Assembly (NCBI GenBank): GCA_945869465.1
Contig: CAMBPB010000031.1
Location: 1 to 33,124 of the forward strand
Reading direction: 5' to 3'
Source: Prosthecobacter debontii
Lineage (GTDB): Bacteria > Verrucomicrobiota > Verrucomicrobiia > Verrucomicrobiales > Akkermansiaceae
Length of the DNA stretch: 33,124 nucleotides
A model generated the notes under the pieces. It was not told where the DNA came from. It saw only the letters and a program-made list of their open reading frames with translations, and searched no databases. The position numbers were made by a program, and so were the translations under genes. Numbering within the stretch: the first letter of the stretch is position 1; each line of letters opens with the position of its first letter. Shown here one piece after another: positions 1-9,046 of this stretch.

Positions 1-2
1 CA

Positions 3-839
3 GGCAACCTCGACGAAGCCCTTCACGCAGCATCCGCCGCCGTTGAAAAATGCCAGCAAACGCTAGGGCCGAACCTCGATTGCATCGATGCGTTTGCCTC
101 TACGCTCGAAATCCGCGGCGACATCCACCGCGAGCTGGGCAACTTCGAACTCGCTCGCGAGGATTACCGCCAGGCGCTTGACCAGTTGCAGGACCGCCCA
201 GACCGGTTCGGACAAATCGGCCGCCTCCATGCCGGCCTCGGCGCCGCCTACGACGGCCTCGGCCGCGCCGACAAGGCGGGCGAACATTGGCTGCTGGCCA
301 TCGATTCCTTCGAACGCGAAGAACCGCCCTTGATGCTCGATATCGCCGCGATGGCCAACAACCTCGGCTTTCTTTACAAAGCCTCCGAACAACTGGATGC
401 CGCAGAATCCTTTTTCCTGCGGGCGTTGGAAATCGTCCACTCGCAATTCGGTCAGGAGCACGAGAAAACCGCCACGGTTTCCAGCAACCTCGGCGCGCTC
501 TATCAGGCGGCCGGTTTCCACGAGCAAGCGCGCGAAATGCACATGATGGCGCTGGAAACCCGCCGCACTCTGCTGGGGGAGGAGCACCCGGATACCGCCC
601 AGTCACACAACAATCTCGCCCTCGCCCTGCTCAACACCGGCGACCGGTCATGGGCGCGCAGGCACTTCGAAAAAGCCCTCGCCGGTTTCGAAGCCCTCGG
701 CCCGGAATACACTGAGGATCTGGAGGCCGTGGCTTCCAACTATTGCAACTTCCTGCGCGACGAAGGCGAAACCCAGCTCGCGGAACTCATCGCGGGACGG
801 GTCAGGGAGGTGGTGGCTGGCACCGCCGTGACCTGCTAG
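3..839 (+). CDS. TPR-repeat protein, 3' part (gene starts before the window)
   Basis: The frame is open from the left edge to a TAG at 837-839, so the N-terminus is missing and about 278 residues are visible. The sequence is a run of helical tetratricopeptide repeats of the roughly 42-residue kinesin-light-chain-like type. Consecutive repeats carry N-L-G-x-L-Y and A-x-x-x-x-x-x-A-L signatures, for example NLGFLYKASEQLDAAESFF, NLGALYQAAGFHEQAREMH and NNLALALLNTGDRSWARRHF. Such arrays act as protein-protein interaction scaffolds; no catalytic domain is visible in this part. An upstream effector domain outside the window is possible, because this repeat class is often the C-terminal half of a multidomain protein. 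The gene is convergent with the GH127 gene, with 35 bp between the stops. The class is certain; the role is unknown. Confidence 0.85.
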   Translation, partial: GNLDEALHAASAAVEKCQQTLGPNLDCIDAFASTLEIRGDIHRELGNFELAREDYRQALDQLQDRPDRFGQIGRLHAGLGAAYDGLGRADKAGEHWLLAIDSFEREEPPLMLDIAAMANNLGFLYKASEQLDAAESFFLRALEIVHSQFGQEHEKTATVSSNLGALYQAAGFHEQAREMHMMALETRRTLLGEEHPDTAQSHNNLALALLNTGDRSWARRHFEKALAGFEALGPEYTEDLEAVASNYCNFLRDEGETQLAELIAGRVREVVAGTAVTC

Positions 840-866
840 GCACCGGCCTCAACCGGCCGGGATGCC
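839..866. terminator. GC hairpin between convergent genes, possible bidirectional terminator
   Basis: CCGGCC at 843-848 pairs with GGCCGG at 855-860 around a 6-nt loop. GGCA (839-842) can extend the stem with TGCC (863-866) across a two-base bulge. It sits between two converging stop codons, which is the expected place for a terminator. There is no T-run on either side, so intrinsic termination is doubtful. Confidence 0.35.
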
Positions 867-874
867 ATGACACG

Positions 875-2920
875 TTAGTTCGCCGCCGCTCCCCGCGCAT
901 GGGCGGCGTCGCGGGCGAGCCAGACGCTCATGGGGGCTGCTCCGCGGTTGTTCCAGAAGGCATAAGGCACCGCCACCATGCGGGCCGGCGTTGCGTCGGG
1001 ACCCCCGTCTTTTTTGCGTTGCACCCTGGCCGCGCCTTCCACCTCCAGCACGGTCACTCCGCCTAGCAGTTCTGGCTTCGCCACCGGCACCACCTGCGCC
1101 GATGAAGGCAAGACCACGTCGATCACCGAACCCTCGTTGTCCATGCCCTCGAAGCAATAAACCAGTGGCCCGCGCTCGAGTGCGACCTGTCCTTGGGTGG
1201 CCGCCACCTTTGGGTTGCCCGCCACCCGCCGCACTGGCATCGGCAGGTTGAGTTCCACCACATCGCCCGCTTGCCACTCCCGCGCGATCTTCGCGAAACC
1301 TCCTGTTAGTTCGGCTTGCGCAGCCACGCCATTCACCTTCACCGACCAAGCCGCAGGCGTGGGATCATCGTAAGAGTAGAGATCGCTTGGCAGCGGTTGT
1401 CCGCGCACCCAGCCCGGGATCCGCAGACAAAGGGTGAAGGTGCCGGACTTTGCGGGAGCTATACCCAACTTGACCGCGCCATCCCACGGGTAGTTCGTTT
1501 CCTGGGTGATCTTCACCGAATTTCCCCGCACCTCCGCCCGCGCTTCGCCCTGGGCATAGAGATTCACATACAAGCGCTCGTCCTGGACCGCGTAGGCATA
1601 ACCGCCGACCGATGCCATCGTGCGCAGGATATTGGGCGGGCAGCAGGCGCAACCGAACCACGGCGCACGTCCGGCATGGCCGTGGTTGAACTTTTCCCTG
1701 CCATCGAACTCCAGTGGATTCGGATAGAAAAAGCGGTCGCCGGAAAGTGAGACGCCGCTCAGGAATCCGTTGTGAAGGGTGCGTTCAAACACATCCATGT
1801 ATTTGCCGTCGCCGGTCATCAGGAACATCCGGTGGTTCCAAAACAGAAACGCGATCGCCGCGCAGGTCTCGTTGTAACACCGGTGGGGCAGCTCGTAATC
1901 GTCGCCATAGGCCTCGCCCGAGCCCCGTGCGCCGCAACCGCCGGTGAGGTGCAGCTTGCGCCCCACCACATTCTCCCAGATGGCGGTGATCGCCTCCAAG
2001 TAGCGCGGGTCGTTCTTGAGCGCGGCCACGTCGGCCATCCCGCTATAAAGGTAGTTCGCCCGCACCGCATGGCCGACCGCCTCGCGTTGATCGATCACCG
2101 GCTTGTGATCCTGGCTATAGGGCTTGTTGGCATAACCGCGCGCATCGAGAAAGAACTTCGCGAGATCCAGCCAGCGCTTGTCGCCGGTCTGACGATAGAG
2201 TTTGGCAAATCCCATTTCGATGACCTGGTGGCCGGGTGCGATTCGCGGCTCGCCATCGCCAAAATCCCTTTGCACCAGTTCCGCGCTCTTCAAGCAGACA
2301 TCCAACAGAACCTTCGACTGGGTGGCCTGGGCATGTGCCACGCCCGCCTCATACAGGTGGCCGATGTTATACAATTCGTGACTGGAGTCGCTGTCCTTGA
2401 GCCAGCGTTGTGCGTGCATTCGCCGATCCACCGGCGAGTCCGGATGCATCGTCCGGAAGGTGTAAAGATAACCGTCGGGTTCCTGCGCCGCGGCGATCCT
2501 CGCGATGAAACCGTCCACCCGCTTGTGCATCTCCGGATCGGGCTTCACGCTCAAACAAAACACCGCGCCTTCGATCACCTTGAATACGTCTGAATCATCG
2601 AAGGGAAGCTGGCTGGCGGGTTTGTGCTGGAAATCTTTTTCGCCCGCGGCCCGGCGCTTCATCGTGTCGGCGGCCAGATCGAAGTTCTCCATCCGCTTCG
2701 AGGATTCGCACTGGCCCAGCGCGAAGGGCAGGGTCACGCGGTTGTTTGTTGCCTGCCGGTCATGCCACAGGCCACCGGTGAAACTGACATCAGTGAAGGG
2801 CACCGGCCGCACCGGATAATCCGCGGCCGCAACCCATCCGGCGGGCAGCAACGCCACCAGCAATGGAGCGAAGGCGCGCAACGAATTCCGGCGGAATTTT
2901 CTGAGATCAGGCTGAGTCAT
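875..2920 (-). CDS. Exported GH127-family beta-L-arabinofuranosidase-like glycoside hydrolase
   Basis: A 681-residue protein of the GH127 (former DUF1680) family. Characterised members remove beta-L-arabinofuranose from plant or glycoprotein glycans with a zinc-bound cysteine as nucleophile. The N-terminus has basic residues, a hydrophobic stretch (about 14-30) and an A-x-A-A-like cleavage site near residue 32, so export is expected. The (alpha/alpha)6 catalytic domain shows the hallmark residues: Glu336 in G-E-A-Y (acid/base position), Glu351-Thr-Cys353, and Cys426-Cys427 in C-C-P-P-N. Together these match the Glu/Cys3 zinc site of the Bifidobacterium enzyme. The C-terminal third is beta-rich. 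No sugar transporter, regulator or other glycosidase is adjacent. The ATG at 2920 is the only start that includes the full signal peptide; it has no Shine-Dalgarno sequence. Family assignment is firm; the exact substrate is inferred. Confidence 0.9.
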   Translation of the reverse strand: MTQPDLRKFRRNSLRAFAPLLVALLPAGWVAAADYPVRPVPFTDVSFTGGLWHDRQATNNRVTLPFALGQCESSKRMENFDLAADTMKRRAAGEKDFQHKPASQLPFDDSDVFKVIEGAVFCLSVKPDPEMHKRVDGFIARIAAAQEPDGYLYTFRTMHPDSPVDRRMHAQRWLKDSDSSHELYNIGHLYEAGVAHAQATQSKVLLDVCLKSAELVQRDFGDGEPRIAPGHQVIEMGFAKLYRQTGDKRWLDLAKFFLDARGYANKPYSQDHKPVIDQREAVGHAVRANYLYSGMADVAALKNDPRYLEAITAIWENVVGRKLHLTGGCGARGSGEAYGDDYELPHRCYNETCAAIAFLFWNHRMFLMTGDGKYMDVFERTLHNGFLSGVSLSGDRFFYPNPLEFDGREKFNHGHAGRAPWFGCACCPPNILRTMASVGGYAYAVQDERLYVNLYAQGEARAEVRGNSVKITQETNYPWDGAVKLGIAPAKSGTFTLCLRIPGWVRGQPLPSDLYSYDDPTPAAWSVKVNGVAAQAELTGGFAKIAREWQAGDVVELNLPMPVRRVAGNPKVAATQGQVALERGPLVYCFEGMDNEGSVIDVVLPSSAQVVPVAKPELLGGVTVLEVEGAARVQRKKDGGPDATPARMVAVPYAFWNNRGAAPMSVWLARDAAHARGAAAN

Positions 2921-3303
2921 GAGTCAGCGGTTACGCCCGCAGAGGATGTCATCTTTCCCGGCGGCATGAGGCGCGCATGAACTTTTCCTTGCGCCGCTGC
3001 GCATCCGGGAGCCGCGCGAGCCGCGGCGATGATCCGACCCCGAGCCTTATCCCCGAGCCTTATCCCGCATCCGCTGGCTCATGCTGCCATTTCTGGCGGT
3101 GGCCGCATCCGCCCAGAGCGGGCCGAAGGACGCAGCGCCGAGCGGGCCAGTTTACACCGTGAAAAGGCTGCCGTTCGCGCAAACACTCCCGCAGCATGGC
3201 TGAACGCGCGGGTGTGACGCAGTGCGCCCGGTTTTTACGCCAACACGGATTGACATTCGCGGTGGAGTTTTCAGTCACGCAAAATGCGGCTCGGGGGCTT
3301 TGA
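2921..3303. other. 383-bp intergenic region between two minus-strand genes
   Basis: No convincing gene: the minus-strand frame crossing it is a shadow of the EF-G-like gene and has poor protein-like composition. It should hold the promoter of the GH127 gene and the 3' end of the EF-G-like transcript, but I see neither a consensus promoter nor a terminator. A 13-bp unit (CCCGAGCCTTATC) is repeated in tandem twice at 3039-3064. Confidence 0.6.
3039..3064. repeat. Two-copy 13-bp tandem repeat
   Basis: CCCGAGCCTTATC occurs at 3039-3051 and again, identical, at 3052-3064. It lies in non-coding DNA and looks like a simple slippage duplication. Confidence 0.8.
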
Positions 3304-5385
3304 TCACTCCTCGTCCGTCTTCCGCCCGTGTTCGGCGACGATTTTCGCCTCCTGTTCGCGCGGCACATCCTCGTAGCGGTCGAAGCGCTCCTTGTGGCGG
3401 CCGCGGCCGGCGGTGATCGCGCGCAGGGTGCGGGAATACTGATAGAGCTCCGCCTGCGGAACCTGGGCGACGACGACTTCAAAACGCCCCTCGGAATCCA
3501 TGCCGACGATCCTTCCGCGCCTGCCTGATAAGTCTGCCAGCACCGCGCCGAGGGCATCGGACGGGACTTTGACACGGAGCTCCATCACCGGCTCCAACAG
3601 TTTCGGCCGCGCCATCAGGAACGATTCGTTGAACGCCGCCTTGCCGGCGATCTGGAACGCGATGTCCTTGGAGTCCACCGGGTGTTGTTTGCCATCGTAA
3701 AAATCGACTTTCACGTCGGTGACGGGGAAGCCGCCGTAGGGGCCGCTGGCGCAAGCGGCTTGCACGCCTTTTTCCACCGACGGCACGAACACGCGGTCCA
3801 CGTTGCTGCCGACGAGCGATTGCGTGAACACCAAGCCGCTTTCCGAGGGCAGGGATTCGATGCGCATCCAGACTTCCGCGAACTGGCCGGCGCCGCCGGT
3901 TTGTTTTTTGTGGCGGTATTTGGATTCGCCGTGACCGGAGATGGTGGCTCGATAGGAAACCCGCGGCTCTACCAGATCCACATCCACGTTGAAGCGGCGC
4001 TTGAGTTCCTCCGCCATGATCTGGAGTTGCAGTTCGCCCTGGCCGGAAACGATCGTCTGGCAGATCGCCGGCTCGAAGTGGAAATCAAAGGTCGGGTCCT
4101 CCTCGCGCAGCGCGGAAAGCCCCTCGCCGAGTTTGTTGAGGTCCGCCCGGGATTTCGCCACCAAGGCGCCGCGGGTGTTAGGAGCGGGGAAATCCACCAC
4201 CTCTAGGGTGACCTGGCGGGCGGCGGCACACAGTGTGTCGCCGGCCCGGGTGGCCCGCAGTTTCACCACCGCGCCGATGTCGCCCGCATGCAGCGAACCC
4301 ACCGGTTCGCGGGACGATCCATTGACTCGATAGAGCTGGCCGATGCGTTCGGTTTCGCCGCGGTTCACATTCATCAACTCCGAACCGGAAGTCACATCGC
4401 CGCTGTAAACCCGCAAGAACGACAGGTTGCCGACATGCGTTTCGTGCATCGTTTTGAAGACGAAAGCCACGCTTTGCCCGTCGTTCAAGGCCACGGTCAC
4501 GTCACGACCATCCGGGGATTTCGCGGCGACCGTGGCGCGGTCCGCCGGCGCGGACCCGTATTTGGCGATGAAATCCAGGATGCGCGAAACGCCGACGTTT
4601 TTCACGGCCGATGCGGCGAACACCGGAACCACCAAGCCCTTCTGCACCGCCTCATGGACGCGCGCCCGCAGATCCTCTTCGGTGAGTGTGCCGGCTTCGA
4701 AGAACTTTTCCAACAGCTCGTCTGCGGACTCCGCCACCATGTCTATCAACTGCCGGTGCAGCTCGGTCACCCGCTCCCGGAGCGCTCCTTCCGCGGGTTT
4801 CTCCTCGTATTTCCCGCTGCCATCGGCAGCAAAGGTGATCACCTCCGAGCGCATCACATCGAGCACCGAGGTGAAATCCGGGCCCGCATCCACCGGCACG
4901 GTCATCGGGAAGACCCGCGCGCTATAATGCTCGCGGGCCTCTTCCAGGATCGCTTCAAAGCGGGTGCGCTCGCGGTCCAGCAGGTTGATGACCAGAAAGC
5001 GTGGGATGTCGTAATGGCCGGCCGCGGCCCACACCTCGTCGGCACCGGTTTCCACACCGTGCACGCCGCTGATGACGATCATCGCGGAGTCCGCCACGCG
5101 CAGGGCGCTGAGTGGTTCGCTGATGAAATCCGGCGTGCCGGGGCAATCGATCATGTTCAGTTCGCGCCCCAGCCACTCGGCGCTCATCACGGTCGCATGG
5201 ATCGATTGATGGTGCTCCTTTTCATCGGGATGGAAATCGGAAACCGTGCCGCCCTGTTCGATGGAACCGGCTCGGGTGATCTTTCCCGCGCACACCAGCA
5301 TCGCCTCGCAGAGCAGGGTTTTCCCGCTCGAGGCGTGGCCGGTAACGGCAAAGTTGCGGATATCAGGAGCGCGGAAGTCTTGCAT
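3304..5385 (-). CDS. EF-G-like translational GTPase paralogue (FusA2-type)
   Basis: A 693-residue protein with the five-domain EF-G layout: a GTPase domain, a beta-barrel, a domain IV (GGAGQFAEVWMRIE region) and a C-terminal EF-G fold. G1 is G16-H-A-S-S-G-K-T23. Switch I reads GGTVSDFHPDEKEHHQSI, unlike the canonical TTVTD..ERGITI. G3 is D80-C-P-G-T-P-D-F87, so Thr84 replaces the catalytic histidine of D-T-P-G-H. G4 is N134-L-L-D137. These features place it in the EF-G-like/FusA2 group rather than with the housekeeping translocase. Its job (ribosome-associated or regulatory) cannot be told from sequence. It is not near rpsL, rpsG or tuf, which also argues against canonical fusA. The ATG at 5385 begins just before G1 and has no Shine-Dalgarno sequence. 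It is divergent from the GluQRS gene. Confidence 0.85.
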   Translation of the reverse strand: MQDFRAPDIRNFAVTGHASSGKTLLCEAMLVCAGKITRAGSIEQGGTVSDFHPDEKEHHQSIHATVMSAEWLGRELNMIDCPGTPDFISEPLSALRVADSAMIVISGVHGVETGADEVWAAAGHYDIPRFLVINLLDRERTRFEAILEEAREHYSARVFPMTVPVDAGPDFTSVLDVMRSEVITFAADGSGKYEEKPAEGALRERVTELHRQLIDMVAESADELLEKFFEAGTLTEEDLRARVHEAVQKGLVVPVFAASAVKNVGVSRILDFIAKYGSAPADRATVAAKSPDGRDVTVALNDGQSVAFVFKTMHETHVGNLSFLRVYSGDVTSGSELMNVNRGETERIGQLYRVNGSSREPVGSLHAGDIGAVVKLRATRAGDTLCAAARQVTLEVVDFPAPNTRGALVAKSRADLNKLGEGLSALREEDPTFDFHFEPAICQTIVSGQGELQLQIMAEELKRRFNVDVDLVEPRVSYRATISGHGESKYRHKKQTGGAGQFAEVWMRIESLPSESGLVFTQSLVGSNVDRVFVPSVEKGVQAACASGPYGGFPVTDVKVDFYDGKQHPVDSKDIAFQIAGKAAFNESFLMARPKLLEPVMELRVKVPSDALGAVLADLSGRRGRIVGMDSEGRFEVVVAQVPQAELYQYSRTLRAITAGRGRHKERFDRYEDVPREQEAKIVAEHGRKTDEE

Positions 5386-5638
5386 AAATGATGGGTTGGA
5401 TGGTTAGTTGCTTGAATGACGGATCGCTTTAATCCGCTACCATTAGGATGGCATCGCGGCCCGGCGTCAATCCCCGCGATTCCACTGCAAATCGAAGCGT
5501 GGCTTGCGGCAATATCCGGTGACTGGATTCGCGCCAAAAATCGCCCGGCAACCACAGGATCCGCCGGATTGGTGAGGGCGGGAAATTGGGATCGCCCGGA
5601 CCTTGCGCAACGTCGCGCGGCGTGCGAAAACCCCCGTC

Positions 5639-6490
5639 ATGATCGTCCGCACGCGGTTCGCACCCAGCCCCACCGGCCGCCTGCACCTCGGCCATGCCCT
5701 CGCGGCGCGGGTGGCCCATTCGCTGGCCCGCCAGACCCCCGGCGGAAAGTTCCTGCTCCGTCACGAGGATATCGATGCGCCGCGCGTCCGGGAGGCATAC
5801 TATCAGGGCATCGAGGAGGATCTGGAATGGCTCGGCCTGCGCTGGGACGAGCCGCCACTGCGCCAAACCAGCCGCTCGGCGGCCTACGAGGCGGCGCTCG
5901 CCCGGCTGCGGGAAAACCGGCGGGTCTATCCGTGTTTCTGCACCCGCCGGGAAATCCAGGCGGAATGGGCAGCGATGGCCGCCGCGCCGCAAACGGCGGA
6001 AGGCCCCATCTATCCGGGCACCTGCCGCAAGCTCCCACCTCACGAACAACAGGCGAAACTCGCCTCCGGCCTGCCCTGCGCCTGGCGCTTGGACTCCCGC
6101 CTGGCAGCCTCGCTCACAGGCCCTCTGTCCTTCCACGATCTCCGCTTCGGCACCACCGCCGCGAACCCGGATCTGCTGGGCGACGTGGTGCTCGCCCGCA
6201 AGGACATCGGCCCCGCCTATCACCTCGCGGTGGTCGTGGACGACGCGTTCCAACAGATCTCCCACGTCACCCGGGGCGAGGACCTGCTCCCCTCCACGCA
6301 CGTCCACCGCCTGCTGCAGGCGCTCCTTGAGCTGCCGGCCCCGATCTATCTGCACCATCCGCTGATGCTCGACGAACACGGCAAACGCCTTGCGAAACGC
6401 AGCGACCCGCTATCCATCGCCGCGCTGCGCGAGGCCGGCCTCACACCGGAGGAGGTTTTCGCCCGCATCGAGCTCACAGGCATTACTTGA
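5639..6490 (+). CDS. gluQ: Glutamyl-Q tRNA(Asp) synthetase (GluQRS)
   Basis: A 283-residue protein corresponding to the catalytic half of class I glutamyl-tRNA synthetase with no anticodon-binding domain, which defines GluQRS. The enzyme activates glutamate and attaches it to queuosine at position 34 of tRNA(Asp). The FAPSPTGRLHLGH segment (residues 7-19) holds the HIGH-like motif H-L-G-H. A zinc site is visible as Cys99-x-Cys101, Tyr125 and Cys129, with the expected Y-x3-C spacing. The KMSKS counterpart is K-R-L-A-K-R-S. ATG 5639 is preferred over a TTG 12 codons upstream because homologues start immediately before the R-F-A-P-S-P block. No Shine-Dalgarno sequence is present. It stands alone between a divergent EF-G-like gene and a convergent TPR gene. 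Confidence 0.92.
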   Translation: MIVRTRFAPSPTGRLHLGHALAARVAHSLARQTPGGKFLLRHEDIDAPRVREAYYQGIEEDLEWLGLRWDEPPLRQTSRSAAYEAALARLRENRRVYPCFCTRREIQAEWAAMAAAPQTAEGPIYPGTCRKLPPHEQQAKLASGLPCAWRLDSRLAASLTGPLSFHDLRFGTTAANPDLLGDVVLARKDIGPAYHLAVVVDDAFQQISHVTRGEDLLPSTHVHRLLQALLELPAPIYLHHPLMLDEHGKRLAKRSDPLSIAALREAGLTPEEVFARIELTGIT

Positions 6491-6631
6491 GTTCCGCCAC
6501 GCGCTGGCGGCACCACGTCAGGCCTGCCTGATTCCCGCCCCTCAAGTGCCCATCCATCCGAAATCGATACCAAGCCCGACGGGCGCGTCACCTGTCTCTC
6601 GACGGAAGTGCCCGCTTCCCAGATGGCCATC

Positions 6632-9046
6632 TCACGGAGCTTTCCAATTCGGAAACTCGTCCTTGAGTTGCTGGCGGTATTTCTCCGCCTCGGCCTTGTC
6701 CCCTTGTTGTTCGAGGGCCTTGATGAGTTTCCACAGGGCGAGGGGTTTCAAATCCTTGTCCTCGTGAAACTTAACGACGATCAGGTATTCGGCGGAGGCC
6801 TTTTTGGGATCGGCGGCCTTCATTTCGAGATCTCCCGTTAGAATACGGAGGCCGGCGCTGGTCCGCCCCTGGGGATGGAGCGCGAGCGCTTCATCGGCCG
6901 CCTTGCGGGATTCCGCGGGACGGTTGAGTGCCAGCAGCGCGCGGCCGCGGTCGAGTAGGCCGTCGGCTTTCCACGCCGGGCTGTCCTCGACGGCGAGCAG
7001 GTTGGCAGCAGCGGTTAGAGCGCCTTCCGGATCGCCGGTCTCGAGGCGGGCTTTTGCCAGGTAGCGCCAGACTTCCTTGGGGGTGGCGCGAGGCTCCTCC
7101 GGGCTGGCCACCAAGGTGAGGCATTTCGCGGCGGTGGCGTAGTCTCCGGAATTAAAGGCCTGCATCCCGGACCACTGAAGCACTTGGTCGGGGATGTCCG
7201 ATTCGTAATTGCCATCGATGGCGAGGTTGATTTCCGCGGCGAGTTTGGCGGCGTCCTGAGAGGCGAAATAGCCGAGGGCGAGCAGGATGCCGGCGTGTTT
7301 CTGATAGGCATCGGGGCGCAGGGTGCGGGCTTTCTCCAGATAGCCGATGGCGTCCTTGGCGGCATTGGTTTTCACCAGTCCCCAGCCGATCCAATAATTC
7401 GCCTCGGACTGCAGGGAATCGCTGAGATTGCCGACGTTTTTCAGCAGGCCCTGATAGCGGGCGATCATGTCCGGAATGTTGTTTTCCCCGCGGCGCATGC
7501 GGGCGGACTCCAGCCAGGCGAATGAGGCGAGATCCTCGGGCGAGCCGGGAGCGGTCAGGCGGTCGAAATCGGCGATGGCCTTCTGCGGTTCATCGCTCTC
7601 GACGTAGGCTTTGGCGCGCTTGCCGAGGGCGGACGGAAGGCGCGGGTCTTCCGGATAGCGGGTGATGAATTCGTTCAGCGAACGGATGGCCCCTTGCGGA
7701 TCGCCGGCTTCCGACAGGCACCAGCCGCGCTGATAGAGAAGTCCCGGGCGGTTCTTCTCGCTGACGGCGCCGGCGTTGATCGCGCTGTAAACTTTGGCGG
7801 CGGCGGCGGTTTCCTTGTTGGAAAACAGGGTTTCCGCCTTCATCATCAGGGCGGTGTGGATGCGGGAGTCCTCCGGGTGGGATTTTCGATAGAGCTGGAG
7901 GAAGGCGTCCACTTGGTCCGGTAAATGGCGGCCTTCGATCTGGAAGAAACACAGCAGCCGATAGTAGGAGGCGTGGAACGCGGTTTCAGTCTCGGGTTTG
8001 ACGAGCCGCTCGACCTCGCGGAACAGCACGAGGGCCTCGCTCGGTTGCTTGAGACGCATGTGGGCGCGCGCGGCGATCATCAGGCGGGCCGACTCCTTGT
8101 CGCCCGCGGCCTTGACCGTGCTGGCGCGGAAAACGGCGATCACCTCCTGGTATTCTTCTTTGGCCAGATGATTGCCCATCAACGCCGTCTGGGCGTCAGC
8201 GCGGAAGTCCTCCATGCCGGCGCTGCGGAGAATCAGCGCGAGATAGCGGTCGGCGAGATCGGTCCGGTCGAGTTTGGTGGCGGTGAGCGCGGCGTGAAGC
8301 GCGGCTTCGCCCCGGACTTGCGCGGTGTAGGGCGCGGCGATGACTTCTTCGAATTGGTCGAGCGCTTCCTGCAGTTTGCCCGCGTTGAGGGCAAGGTGGC
8401 CGAGCGCCACCTTGGATTGCGGGGCGAACAGCTCGCCAGCCGGGTCGGCGCTGACTTTTTTAAACGAGGCGATGGCATCGCGGTCGCGGCCTAGCAGGCG
8501 GTAGCAATTGCCGGCGAAATAATGGCCGCGCGGGCGTTCCTCGGGTTTCGCGGCGTTGGCCGCGTAGCGCTCGAACATCGGCGCGGCGAAGGCATACTCC
8601 GCCTTGTTGTAGTGGTCGGCGGCCAAGGTGTAAGCGGCGGCGGCGGCCCATTTGCCCTTGCCGTAACGGTTGAGCAAGGTGCTGAAGCAGCGTTTGCCGT
8701 CCTCCATCTGGCCGGACTGATAGTAACTGTTGCCGAGATACCACCATGCCATTTCGGCGTTCGGGTGGGTTGGGAAGGATTCGAGGTAGTCATTGAAAAG
8801 GCCGCCCGCCCGCTGATAGAGATCCCGGCGGTTTGCCAAGTCAGTGGCGGCCTGCGCGGAATCATAGACGTTTTTCCCCCGCAGGAAGAAATCGTTGCCG
8901 GCATCCGGGGTCAGCGCGGGGTCCACCGCATCCGCCCGGGGGACCTGGGCGGATGCGGGGCAGGCAACGAGGAGGAGGAATGCGAGCGTGCGTTTCAAGA
9001 TGGGTGGAGCTTTGCGCCTTGATGGCGAGGTTGCAAAGCGAATCAC
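6632..9046 (-). CDS. Large exported TPR protein coupled to ExbB/ExbD
   Basis: An 804-residue protein with an N-terminal signal peptide (basic residues, then about 18-33 hydrophobic ending A-S-A) followed by about 750 residues of TPR-like helical pairs. The repeats are of the tandem periplasmic type, e.g. AEMAWWYLGNSYYQSGQMEDG, GHYFAGNCYRLLGRDRDA and LYQRGWCLSEAGDPQGA. It is the third gene of an exbB-exbD operon. Its GTG start overlaps the exbD stop as GTGA, indicating translational coupling. An alternative TTG at 8998 would give a shorter, tidier signal peptide. By position and architecture it resembles a much enlarged CpoB/YbgF-like periplasmic partner of Tol/Exb motors, but this is inference. 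The stop is TGA at 6632-6634. Confidence 0.85.
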   Translation of the reverse strand: MIRFATSPSRRKAPPILKRTLAFLLLVACPASAQVPRADAVDPALTPDAGNDFFLRGKNVYDSAQAATDLANRRDLYQRAGGLFNDYLESFPTHPNAEMAWWYLGNSYYQSGQMEDGKRCFSTLLNRYGKGKWAAAAAYTLAADHYNKAEYAFAAPMFERYAANAAKPEERPRGHYFAGNCYRLLGRDRDAIASFKKVSADPAGELFAPQSKVALGHLALNAGKLQEALDQFEEVIAAPYTAQVRGEAALHAALTATKLDRTDLADRYLALILRSAGMEDFRADAQTALMGNHLAKEEYQEVIAVFRASTVKAAGDKESARLMIAARAHMRLKQPSEALVLFREVERLVKPETETAFHASYYRLLCFFQIEGRHLPDQVDAFLQLYRKSHPEDSRIHTALMMKAETLFSNKETAAAAKVYSAINAGAVSEKNRPGLLYQRGWCLSEAGDPQGAIRSLNEFITRYPEDPRLPSALGKRAKAYVESDEPQKAIADFDRLTAPGSPEDLASFAWLESARMRRGENNIPDMIARYQGLLKNVGNLSDSLQSEANYWIGWGLVKTNAAKDAIGYLEKARTLRPDAYQKHAGILLALGYFASQDAAKLAAEINLAIDGNYESDIPDQVLQWSGMQAFNSGDYATAAKCLTLVASPEEPRATPKEVWRYLAKARLETGDPEGALTAAANLLAVEDSPAWKADGLLDRGRALLALNRPAESRKAADEALALHPQGRTSAGLRILTGDLEMKAADPKKASAEYLIVVKFHEDKDLKPLALWKLIKALEQQGDKAEAEKYRQQLKDEFPNWKAP

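Noticed and set aside
3060..3575. Minus-strand frame reaching from the intergenic region into the EF-G-like gene
   Set aside because: Low-complexity Arg/Ser/Pro translation in the wrong frame of a clear gene; a shadow of GC-rich codons.
4288..5391. 367-codon plus-strand frame antisense to the EF-G-like gene
   Set aside because: His/Gly/Arg-rich composition typical of the reverse complement of a coding frame; no motif.
5386..5638. tRNA, riboswitch or small RNA between the divergent EF-G-like and gluQ genes
   Set aside because: No cloverleaf, conserved riboswitch core or terminator could be made out by eye; probably only promoters.
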